The position numbers were made by a program, and so were the translations under genes. From NCBI GenBank assembly GCA_035342635.1, contig DAOQXO010000039.1, forward strand, positions 1 through 20,195: a stretch of DNA of 20,195 nucleotides, read 5' to 3'. The DNA comes from CADEFQ01 sp035342635. Its GTDB lineage: Bacteria; Pseudomonadota; Gammaproteobacteria; Steroidobacterales; Steroidobacteraceae. The notes under the pieces were generated by a model, which searched no databases, was not told the origin of the DNA, and saw only the letters and a program-made list of their open reading frames with translations. Positions 8,837-15,275 of this stretch are shown piece after piece (within the stretch, counting starts at the first letter, position 1; each line of letters starts with the position of its first letter).

Positions 8837-10192
8837 CTAGGGATGTTCCGCAGCCACCAGGGGAACAGGGGATTCTAGCAGTCCGTCGAGGTTCACTGGA
8901 ATGCCTGTCGCGTCATGCACGACCGCGACCTGCACGCCAGGGGCACGCGCGAGCTGCAGCAGTTCGACGTCGGGCAACTGCACGTCGAGCTCGCAGCCGC
9001 CGTCCTGCAGCGCGCGCTCCGCGCGCACGGTACCCGCGGCATAGAGGCGCGAGCGCAGCGCACCCGTGCCCGGCGCGAGTCGCAGCGTCGCGGGGTGCAC
9101 GCTGCGCGACAGGCGCGCGGCGATCGCATCGCGCAGCAGGTCGAGCCCGGTGCCATGGGCCGCGGAGATCCACACGCGCACGGGATCGCCGTTGGCATCG
9201 TGCTCGACATGCGGCTCGACCTCGAGCCGGTCGATCTTGTTGTACACGCGGATCTGCGGGATCTCGCCGGCGCCGATCTGCCCGAGCACCTCGTTGACCT
9301 GCTCGACGTGCTCGTCGCGGCGCGGATCGCTGGCATCGATGACGTGCAGCAGCAGCGTCGCCTCGCGCGCCTCGGTCAGCGTCGAGCGGAACGCGGCGAC
9401 CAGCTCGTGCGGCAGCTCGCGGATGAACCCGACAGTGTCGGCGAACACGACTTCGGTGCCGCCCGGCAGCTCCAGGCGGCGTACCAGCGGGTCGAGCGTG
9501 GCGAACAGCTGGTCCGCGACATAGGCATCGGCACCGGTCATCGCGCGAAACAGTGTCGATTTGCCGGCGTTGGTGTAGCCGACCAGCGCCACGGACGGCA
9601 CCGGAATCTCCGCCCGCGCGCGACGGCCGGTCTCGCGCTGCTGCTGCAGCTTCTCGAGGCGGCGCGTGAGCAGGCGCACGCGCTGCCCGATCAGCCGCCG
9701 ATCGGTTTCGAGCTGTGTTTCACCCGGGCCGCGCAGGCCGATGCCGCCGCCGCGCTGGCGCTCCAGGTGGGTCCAGCCGCGCACGAGGCGCGAGGCGATG
9801 TGCTTCAGCTGGGCCAGCTCGACCTGCAGCTTGCCTTCGTGGCTGCGTGCGCGCTGCGCGAAGATGTCGAGGATCAGGCCATTGCGGTCGAGCACGCGCC
9901 GCCCGATCAGCTTCTCGAGATTGCGCTCCTGGCTGGGCGACAGCGCGTGGTCGACGAGGATCAGGTCGGCCGCATGCTGCTCTGCGCTCGCGCGGATCTC
10001 GTCGGCCTTGCCGCTGCCGACGAAGAATCGCGGGTCGGGACGCTCGCGCCGACCGGTGATCGTCGCCACGGGCACGGCGCCGGCGGAGCGAGCCAGCTGC
10101 GTGAACTCCTCGATGTCCTCGGGATCGGCAGGCGCGCCCAGCCCGAGGCGCACGAGCACGGCGCGCTCACCGCTGCGTGGGCGCTCGAACAC
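8837..10192 (-). CDS. hflX: HflX ribosome-associated GTPase
   Basis: This 451-residue protein has an N-terminal HflX domain (1-190) with the family motif RGGGIGLRGPGETQLETDRR (147-166) and a G domain: G1 GYTNAGKS (205-212), a G2 threonine near 232 in FATLDP, G3 DTVGF (252-256), G4 NKID (318-321) and G5 SA (343-344). HflX splits stalled or stressed 70S ribosomes in a nucleotide-dependent way. A long C-terminal extension (about 365-451) is also present, as in E. coli HflX (426 residues). It follows hfq by 24 bp in the conserved hfq-hflX-hflK-hflC order. Confidence 0.96.
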   Translation of the reverse strand: MFERPRSGERAVLVRLGLGAPADPEDIEEFTQLARSAGAVPVATITGRRERPDPRFFVGSGKADEIRASAEQHAADLILVDHALSPSQERNLEKLIGRRVLDRNGLILDIFAQRARSHEGKLQVELAQLKHIASRLVRGWTHLERQRGGGIGLRGPGETQLETDRRLIGQRVRLLTRRLEKLQQQRETGRRARAEIPVPSVALVGYTNAGKSTLFRAMTGADAYVADQLFATLDPLVRRLELPGGTEVVFADTVGFIRELPHELVAAFRSTLTEAREATLLLHVIDASDPRRDEHVEQVNEVLGQIGAGEIPQIRVYNKIDRLEVEPHVEHDANGDPVRVWISAAHGTGLDLLRDAIAARLSRSVHPATLRLAPGTGALRSRLYAAGTVRAERALQDGGCELDVQLPDVELLQLARAPGVQVAVVHDATGIPVNLDGLLESPVPLVAAEHP

Positions 10193-10216
10193 TGTGCCTT
10201 TCCGGCCGGAAGCTCG

Positions 10217-10474
10217 TCACTCCGCCTGGGACTCCGTAGCGCCGGCCGCCTCGTCGGCGGACGGCACGCGAACGTTGCGCGCGGGGACGACGGTCGAGAT
10301 TGCGTGCTTGTAGACCATCTGGCTCACGCTGTTCTTCAGCAGCACGACGAACTGATCGAACGAATCGATCTGTCCCTGCAGCTTGATGCCGTTGACCAGG
10401 TAAATCGAAACGGGGATGCGCTCCTTGCGCAGGGCATTCAGGAAGGGATCCTGGAGTGATTGACCTTTGGCCAT
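10217..10474 (-). CDS. hfq: RNA chaperone Hfq
   Basis: This 85-residue protein forms a hexameric ring that pairs small RNAs with mRNAs. The Sm1 part (QDPFLNALRKERIPVSIYLVNGIKLQGQIDSFDQFVVLL) and the Sm2 part (YKHAISTVVPAR) are complete, including Q8 and the YKH triplet of the proximal RNA-binding face. The acidic, alanine-rich C-terminal tail is short, about 15-18 residues, so the protein is shorter than the 102-residue E. coli form. It has the best ribosome-binding site in the block, AAGGAG six bases before the ATG, which suggests translation independent of miaA. A 139-bp gap precedes it. Confidence 0.98.
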   Translation of the reverse strand: MAKGQSLQDPFLNALRKERIPVSIYLVNGIKLQGQIDSFDQFVVLLKNSVSQMVYKHAISTVVPARNVRVPSADEAAGATESQAE

Positions 10475-10480
10475 GGGGTT

Positions 10481-10486
10481 CTCCTT
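10481..10486 (-). promoter_or_regulatory. Strong ribosome-binding site of hfq
   Basis: AAGGAG lies six bases before the hfq ATG. It is one of the few near-consensus Shine-Dalgarno sequences with ideal spacing in the window and fixes the hfq start. Confidence 0.8.
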
Positions 10487-10535
10487 GTTTTCGTGATCTC
10501 GATGTGCGCCGAAGGCCGTTCGTCACGATTGCTTT

Positions 10536-10566
10536 AGTGGAGAGCAGTTCCTCCAGTGGAGAGCAG
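10536..10566 (-). repeat. Direct repeat of 12 bp in the hfq leader
   Basis: Read on the hfq strand, CTGCTCTCCACT occurs twice (10566-10555 and 10547-10536) separated by GGAGGAA, giving a 19-bp period. The pyrimidine-rich repeat could pair with the intervening GGAGG (CTCC-ACT-GGAG is a small inverted repeat). It lies about 60-90 bases before the hfq start. It could be an operator or an RNA element; the sequence does not say which. I see no convincing promoter in this gap. Confidence 0.5.
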
Positions 10567-10613
10567 CCCTGAGCGGCAGGCGGCCCCAAGCGATTCAGGC
10601 ACAAGCCTTGGAA

Positions 10614-11567
10614 TCATAACACACGGGGCGGGGCGCTCGGCGCTATCCCGGTGCGCCACGCCGCGTACGCGCCGGGCTGGGCCGGGTCAATTTTTTCGAA
10701 TGAAAACGAGGACTTGAGCCAGGTCAGTTGGCGTTTGGCGAGTTGGCGCGTCGCCGCGATAGCCCGCTGCACGGCCTCGTCGAGCGCGTAATCGCCGGCC
10801 AGATGGTGCCACAGCTGCCGGTAGCCCACGGCACGGATCGCGGGGTGGCGCGCCGTGAGATCGGGCCGTGCGTACAGTGACCGCACCTCATCGAGCAGGC
10901 CCGCGGCCATCATCGCCTCGAAGCGTCGCGCGATGCGCGCGTGCAGCAGTGCGCGATCGGCGGGTACGAGCGCCGTCGCGTGGAACTCGAACTCGCGCGG
11001 GCCCGCTTCGGCCGCCGCCTGCCAGGCGCTGATCGCGGTGCCGGTGGCGTGGTAGACCTCGAGCGCGCGCTGTATGCGCTGGCGGTCGTTCGCGTGGATA
11101 CGCGCGGCGGCAGCCGGATCGACGCGCGCGAGTTCCGCGTGCAGCGCGGGCCAGCCCATGCTTCGCGCGCGCGCATCGATCTCGTCACGGATCGCCGCGT
11201 GCGCCGGCGGCAAGGCCGCCATGCCCTGCAGCAACGCGCGCAGGTACAGCATCGTGCCGCCGACGACGAGCGGCAGCCTGCCGCGCGCGTGGATGCCGCG
11301 CAGCGCGGCGGTCGCATCCTGGACGAATTCACCCGCCGAGTAGCTCTGCGCCGGATCGCGCAGGTCGAGCAGGTGATGCGGTACGCGCGCGCGCGTCGCC
11401 GCGTCGGGCTTCGCCGTGCCGATGTCCATGCCGCGATAGACCTGCGCCGAATCGCAGCTGACGATCTCGACCGGCAGCTCCTCTGCGAGGCGCAGGGCCC
11501 AGTCGCTCTTGCCGATGCCGGTGGGTCCCGTCAGTACGAGAACGGGCGCCGGCGCGCCGCCCGCCAC
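10614..11567 (-). CDS. miaA: tRNA dimethylallyltransferase
   Basis: This 317-residue enzyme transfers a dimethylallyl group to N6 of A37 in tRNAs that read UNN codons, the first step towards ms2i6A. The sequence shows the P-loop GPTGIGKS (14-21), then DSAQVYRGMDIGTAKP and PHHLLDLRDPAQSYSAGEF, GGTMLYLRALLQG, and the tRNA-binding QRALEVYHATG and AIRAVGYRQLW. The start is GTG at 11567, one base after the mutL stop, which puts the P-loop at the usual distance from the N-terminus; the open frame continues upstream inside mutL but encodes nothing family-like. Length matches E. coli MiaA (316). Close packing with mutL suggests coupled translation. Confidence 0.96.
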   Translation of the reverse strand: MAGGAPAPVLVLTGPTGIGKSDWALRLAEELPVEIVSCDSAQVYRGMDIGTAKPDAATRARVPHHLLDLRDPAQSYSAGEFVQDATAALRGIHARGRLPLVVGGTMLYLRALLQGMAALPPAHAAIRDEIDARARSMGWPALHAELARVDPAAAARIHANDRQRIQRALEVYHATGTAISAWQAAAEAGPREFEFHATALVPADRALLHARIARRFEAMMAAGLLDEVRSLYARPDLTARHPAIRAVGYRQLWHHLAGDYALDEAVQRAIAATRQLAKRQLTWLKSSFSFEKIDPAQPGAYAAWRTGIAPSAPPRVL

Positions 11568-11568
11568 C

Positions 11569-13467
11569 TCAGCGGCCCCGCAGGAACAACTGGTCGAGTT
11601 CCGCCAGCGACAGCCGGGTCCAGGTCGGCCGACCGTGGTTGCACTGATCGGCCCGCTCCGTGGCTTCCATCTGTCGCAGCAGCGCATTCATTTCCGGCAG
11701 CGTCAGGCGACGGTGCGCATGGATGGCGCTGCGGCAGGCGAGCGTGCCGAGCAGCCGGAAGCCCGGTTCCTCGAAATGGCGCGAGCCACCTCCATCGAGC
11801 GCATCGCGTGCGACATCGCGCAGCAATGCGGCGAGATCCGTGCGCCTGCCGAGCAGCGCCGGCACGCGCCGCACCGCAAGGCGTTCAGGCGCGAGGCGTT
11901 CGATCTCGAAGCCGAGCGACTCCCACTCCGCGCGCGCTTCGAGCACGGCATCGACCTCGTGGTCCTTCAGCTCCACGACCACCGGGTCGAGCAGTGTCTG
12001 CGCGGCGCCTTGCGTGCCCGTCTGCCGTTTGTACTGCTCGTAGAGCACGCGCTCGTGCGCCGCGTGCATGTCGACCAGGATCAGGCCGGCCGCGTTCTGC
12101 GCCAGGATGTACACGCCGTGCAGCTGCGCGAGTGCGGTGCCGAGCGGCTCATCCGCCGGCAACGGCGCCGCCTCGATCGCTCGTGACGCAACGATGTCCG
12201 CCACGGCCCACGGCGAGTCCTGGGGCAGCGCGCCTTCCGTAAACGGCAAGGACTGCATGGCGCCTCCGCGCCCGTGCGCGTGCNNNNNNNNNNNNNNNNN
12301 NNNNNNNNNNNNNNNNNNNNNNNNNNNNNNNNNNNNNNNNNNNNNNNNNNNNNNNNNNNNNNNNNNNNNNNNNNNNNNNNNNNCGTGCGCAGCCGGACCG
12401 GCTGGCGACGCGATCGGCGCCAGCGCGGACGGCGCCGCCGTAGCGCCCTGCGCCGCGCTGTCCGGACCGGGTCGCGACGCCGCGAGCGTGCGCTCGACGG
12501 CGCGGAACACGAAGTCGTGCACCTGTCGGCTGTCGCGGAAGCGCACTTCGAGCTTGGCCGGGTGCGCGTTCACGTCGACGAGCCGCGGATCGAGGTTGAG
12601 CTGCAGGAGGTAGGCGGGATGCCGGCCGTGGTACAGCACGTCGCGATAGCCGAGGCGCACGGCGCTCATCAGCAGCCGGTCGCGCACGTGGCGGCCGTTC
12701 ACGAACCAGTACTGCGAATCGGGTTGCGCCCGGGACGCGGTCGGTGCGCCGATCCAGCCTTCGATCAGGACGGGTCCGGCCGTATGCCGTACCGGCAGCG
12801 CCCGCGCGAGGAACTCCGGGCCGAGTACGGCGTCGACGCGCGCCGCCGGATCCTCGTCCGCCGCGATTGCCGGCGCATCGAGCAGCGTGCGCGTGCCGCT
12901 GCGCAACCGGAACGCGACATCCGGGCGCGCCAGCGCGAGCCGCTCGACCCAGCGCGCGATGTGCCCGGTCTCGGTGGCGTCGCTGCGCACGAACTTGCGG
13001 CGCGCGGGCACGTTGTAGAACAGATCGCGCACTTCGACCGTGGTACCCGGCGGATGGGCCGCGGGCTTCACGGCGCCCACCTGCCCGCCCTCGACGGCAA
13101 TTTCGTGCGCTTGCGCGGCGCCTGCAGGGCGCGAGATCACGCGCAGTCTCGCGACCGAGCCGATCGAGGGCAGCGCCTCGCCGCGAAATCCGAGTGTGCC
13201 GACCGATTCGAGATCGTCCAACGAGGCGATCTTGCTCGTCGCGTGGCGCGCAATGGCGAGCGGCAGCTCGGCCGCCGCGATGCCCGCGCCGTCGTCGCGC
13301 ACCCGGATCAGGCCGACGCCGCCGCGCTCGATGTCGATCTCGATGCGGCTCGCGCCGGCATCGAGCGCGTTCTCCAGCAATTCCTTGACCGCGGAAGCCG
13401 GCCGCTCGATGACCTCGCCGGCCGCGATCTGGTCGATGAGCTCACTGGCAAGCACGCAAATCGGCAT
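11569..13467 (-). CDS. mutL: DNA mismatch repair protein MutL (endonuclease type), interrupted by an assembly gap
   Basis: MutL links mismatch recognition by MutS to strand incision. The N-terminal half has the GHKL ATPase motifs: AAGEVIERPASAVKELLENALDAG, DDGAGI and TLGFRGEALPSIGSVARL. The C-terminal half carries DMHAAHERVLYE (12072 to 12037), a form of the DQHA(X)2E(X)4E nuclease motif, together with ACRSAIHAHRRL and CNHGRPT, which also line the nuclease site. This marks the endonuclease-type MutL of bacteria lacking MutH, not the E. coli type. The 100 N fall in the low-complexity linker between the domains, and both halves are in the same frame across the gap as written. Without the gap, 597-632 residues are expected. 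It follows amiB by 80 bp. Confidence 0.94.
   Translation of the reverse strand: MPICVLASELIDQIAAGEVIERPASAVKELLENALDAGASRIEIDIERGGVGLIRVRDDGAGIAAAELPLAIARHATSKIASLDDLESVGTLGFRGEALPSIGSVARLRVISRPAGAAQAHEIAVEGGQVGAVKPAAHPPGTTVEVRDLFYNVPARRKFVRSDATETGHIARWVERLALARPDVAFRLRSGTRTLLDAPAIAADEDPAARVDAVLGPEFLARALPVRHTAGPVLIEGWIGAPTASRAQPDSQYWFVNGRHVRDRLLMSAVRLGYRDVLYHGRHPAYLLQLNLDPRLVDVNAHPAKLEVRFRDSRQVHDFVFRAVERTLAASRPGPDSAAQGATAAPSALAPIASPAGPAAHXXXXXXXXXXXXXXXXXXXXXXXXXXXXXXXXXXHAHGRGGAMQSLPFTEGALPQDSPWAVADIVASRAIEAAPLPADEPLGTALAQLHGVYILAQNAAGLILVDMHAAHERVLYEQYKRQTGTQGAAQTLLDPVVVELKDHEVDAVLEARAEWESLGFEIERLAPERLAVRRVPALLGRRTDLAALLRDVARDALDGGGSRHFEEPGFRLLGTLACRSAIHAHRRLTLPEMNALLRQMEATERADQCNHGRPTWTRLSLAELDQLFLRGR
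12284..12383. other. Assembly gap of 100 N
   Basis: Exactly 100 undetermined bases, the conventional placeholder for a gap of unknown size. It lies in the mutL interdomain linker, next to GCGCAC-type repeats (Ala-His codons on the coding strand). The five bases before the gap (CGTGC) equal the five bases after it. Confidence 0.98.
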
Positions 13468-13492
13468 GGGAGGATTCTACGGTGCCGGGTTG

Positions 13493-13540
13493 CCGGTTTT
13501 TCGGTTATTGGCCTCGGCAATGACCGAAGCCGAAAACCGG
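13493..13540 (-). terminator. Long imperfect inverted repeat between amiB and mutL
   Basis: Read on the gene strand, the arm CCGGTTTTCGG pairs with CCGAAAAACCGG at the other end, leaving one bulged A. Inside, GGTCATTG partly pairs with CCAATAACC, so the 48 bases can form one long imperfect hairpin. It begins 7 bases after the amiB stop codon and ends 25 bases before the mutL start. It lacks a T-tract directly after the stem. It may act as a terminator, attenuator or mRNA-stabilising element between the two genes; this is inferred from position and symmetry. Confidence 0.5.
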
Positions 13541-13547
13541 GCGCTGT

Positions 13548-14738
13548 TCAGTCCGCGGCGGCGAGGCGGCGCAGCTCGGCGAACCGCGTGCCCTCGGGCG
13601 GATTGCGCGTGAAGTAGCTCTGGACGCCGTCGACGATAGAATTCGCGAGCTTGCGGCGCTGCGCGTTGCTGCGCAGCCGTTTCTCGTCGGCCGCGTTGGT
13701 GATATAGGCGGTCTCGATCAGCATCGAGGGGATATCGGGCGATTTCAGCACCAGGAAGCCCGCCTGCTGGACGCGCGGCTTGCGTACCGGCACGACGCCG
13801 GCAAACGACGCGAGAATCCGCTCGGCCGCCTCCATGCTCGCCGAGATCGCCGCCGACTGCGACAGGTCGAGCAGCACGGTCGCGATCACATCGTCCTTGT
13901 CGCTCAGCGTGACACCACCCCGCAGGTCGGCGGCGTTCTCGCGCTCGGCGAGCCAGCGTGCGGCCTCGTCGGTCGCGCCGCGCTCGGAAAGCACATACAC
14001 CGATGCGCCCGCCACGCCGCGGTCGCGCAGGGCATCGGCGTGTATCGACAGGAACATGTCGGCCCTGGCATTGCGCGCGCGACGAATGCGCTCGCGATGC
14101 GCGATGTAGTAGTCGCCGTCGCGGATCAGCACGGCGCGCATGCCGGGCGCCTCATCGATGCGCCTGGCGAGTTCGCGCGCGATCTCGAGCACCACGGTCT
14201 TCTCGAACGTGCCGCCGTGGCCGATCGCACCTGGATCCTTGCCGCCATGTCCGGCATCGATCGCGATGACGACGTCGCGCGCGCCCTGCTTCGGCGCATG
14301 TACTGCCGCCACGACGCGTCGCGTGTTCGCCGCGGCCGGCGAGATGGCGCCGAACTCGACGAGCAGCCGGTGACCGCCGTCCGCGGCCGGGGCAATGCGC
14401 GAGGCGCGCGGCTCGTCGCTCGAGGTCGTCTCGATGACGAGCCGCAGCGTGCCCCCGGGCTGCACCCCGGAGCGCACGGCGGTGATCGGCCCCTCGGCGC
14501 GCGGCAGCTTCACGGTGTCCGCCAGTGCCGTGTCGGCAAGATCGAGAACGATGCGTCGCGGGCGCTCGAGCGTGAACAGCTTGAAGTCGGCGGGCGCGGT
14601 CAGGTCGACGACCACGCGCGCACCGGCACCGTCGGCCGAGGCACGCACACCGTCGACACGTCGACCCGCGCCCCGGGCGTCATCCGTCACAAGGGCCGCG
14701 GCAAACAACAGCAGTGTGGCGGACACGAGACTGCGCAT
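13548..14738 (-). CDS. amiB: N-acetylmuramoyl-L-alanine amidase with AMIN domain (AmiB/AmiC type)
   Basis: This 396-residue periplasmic zinc amidase cleaves the bond between MurNAc and the peptide stem to split septal murein. A Sec-type signal peptide covers about 1-24, with no twin-arginine motif. The AMIN domain (about 27-130) targets the septum. The Amidase_3 domain (about 155-380) shows the zinc ligands H164 in DAGHGG, E179 in FEKTV and H233 in SIHAD, and the catalytic E342 in IETAYITN. The segment around 264-295 (RENAADLRGGVTLSDKDDVIATVLLDLSQ) corresponds to the autoinhibitory helix that activators such as EnvC displace. There is no LysM domain. The symbol follows the E. coli gene at this locus; amiC would be equally defensible. 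Confidence 0.93.
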   Translation of the reverse strand: MRSLVSATLLLFAAALVTDDARGAGRRVDGVRASADGAGARVVVDLTAPADFKLFTLERPRRIVLDLADTALADTVKLPRAEGPITAVRSGVQPGGTLRLVIETTSSDEPRASRIAPAADGGHRLLVEFGAISPAAANTRRVVAAVHAPKQGARDVVIAIDAGHGGKDPGAIGHGGTFEKTVVLEIARELARRIDEAPGMRAVLIRDGDYYIAHRERIRRARNARADMFLSIHADALRDRGVAGASVYVLSERGATDEAARWLAERENAADLRGGVTLSDKDDVIATVLLDLSQSAAISASMEAAERILASFAGVVPVRKPRVQQAGFLVLKSPDIPSMLIETAYITNAADEKRLRSNAQRRKLANSIVDGVQSYFTRNPPEGTRFAELRRLAAAD

Positions 14739-14739
14739 G

Positions 14740-14762
14740 GCGGCTTAATGTAAAGCCGCTCC
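14740..14762 (-). promoter_or_regulatory. Hairpin between the ribosome-binding site and start codon of amiB
   Basis: On the gene strand, GGAG (14762-14759) is followed by a 7-bp perfect stem, GCGGCTT pairing with AAGCCGC, around a 6-base loop; the stem ends one base before the ATG. The unfolded distance from GGAG to ATG is 20 bases, too long for normal initiation, while folding would bring them together. It could help or hinder initiation. Confidence 0.45.
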
Positions 14763-14781
14763 GCGCACAATTCAATGGAAA

Positions 14782-15234
14782 TTAATGAGATACGCGAACA
14801 AGCTCGACGGCGGCAGCATACCAGTTCCGCCCCTGCGGACCACAGGCCACGGGCCGCACGCGATGCGCCGCAGGCGTGATCGAAAGCTCGAGGTGAAGGT
14901 CGGGCTCGGGCAGCGCCGTCGCGGCGCGCTCGGGCCACTCGATCACCCAAAGGTGGTCCGGCGCGTAAAGCTCGCGCAGACCGAGCGGCTCGAGTTCTTC
15001 GGCATCGAGCAGTCGATAGAGATCGGCGTGCACGACGGTAAGGTCGGCCAGGCGGTGCACTTCGACGAGCGCATAGCTCGGACTGCGCACGGCACCGGTG
15101 ACGCCAAGCTGTGCGAGCAGGCCGCGCGCGAGTGTCGTCTTGCCGGCGCCGAGTTCGCCCGTGAGGTACAGCAGCAGCGGCCCGGATTTTGCTTCGGGCC
15201 GCGTACGCGCGAGCGCCGCGCCGAATGCCATCAT
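14782..15234 (-). CDS. tsaE: tRNA threonylcarbamoyladenosine biosynthesis ATPase TsaE
   Basis: This is the small ATPase that works with TsaB and TsaD in making t6A37 on tRNAs reading ANN codons. The Walker A loop GELGAGKTT is at 26-34 of the 150-residue form, followed by SPSYALVEVH, HADLYRLLDAEELEPLGLRE and VIEWPER, all family hallmarks. The start is uncertain. The ATG at 15234 (or the next one, which has GGAGG five bases upstream) omits the usual first strand and the S-x-E-A segment. The open frame upstream encodes VDLEFAAPSAEA, which fits the family N-terminus, and the only candidate start there is CTG at 15279, overlapping the nnrD stop as CTGA. The gene lies between nnrD and amiB, the conserved order. 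Confidence 0.93.
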   Translation of the reverse strand: MMAFGAALARTRPEAKSGPLLLYLTGELGAGKTTLARGLLAQLGVTGAVRSPSYALVEVHRLADLTVVHADLYRLLDAEELEPLGLRELYAPDHLWVIEWPERAATALPEPDLHLELSITPAAHRVRPVACGPQGRNWYAAAVELVRVSH

Positions 15235-15275
15235 CGCCTCCGCCGACGGCGCCGCGAATTCGAGGTCGACGGAAC

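Noticed and set aside
10167..10604. A 145-codon open frame running through the hfq leader and across hfq in another frame
   Set aside because: It overlaps all of hfq, has no recognisable domain, and the good ribosome-binding site belongs to hfq.
11568..11687. N-terminal extension of miaA into mutL
   Set aside because: These 40 codons are an out-of-frame reading of the mutL 3' end; GTG 11567 gives the expected MiaA length.
12284..12383. Reading the 34 unknown residues in MutL as a real linker of fixed length
   Set aside because: 100 N is a placeholder; the true length is unknown and may be zero.
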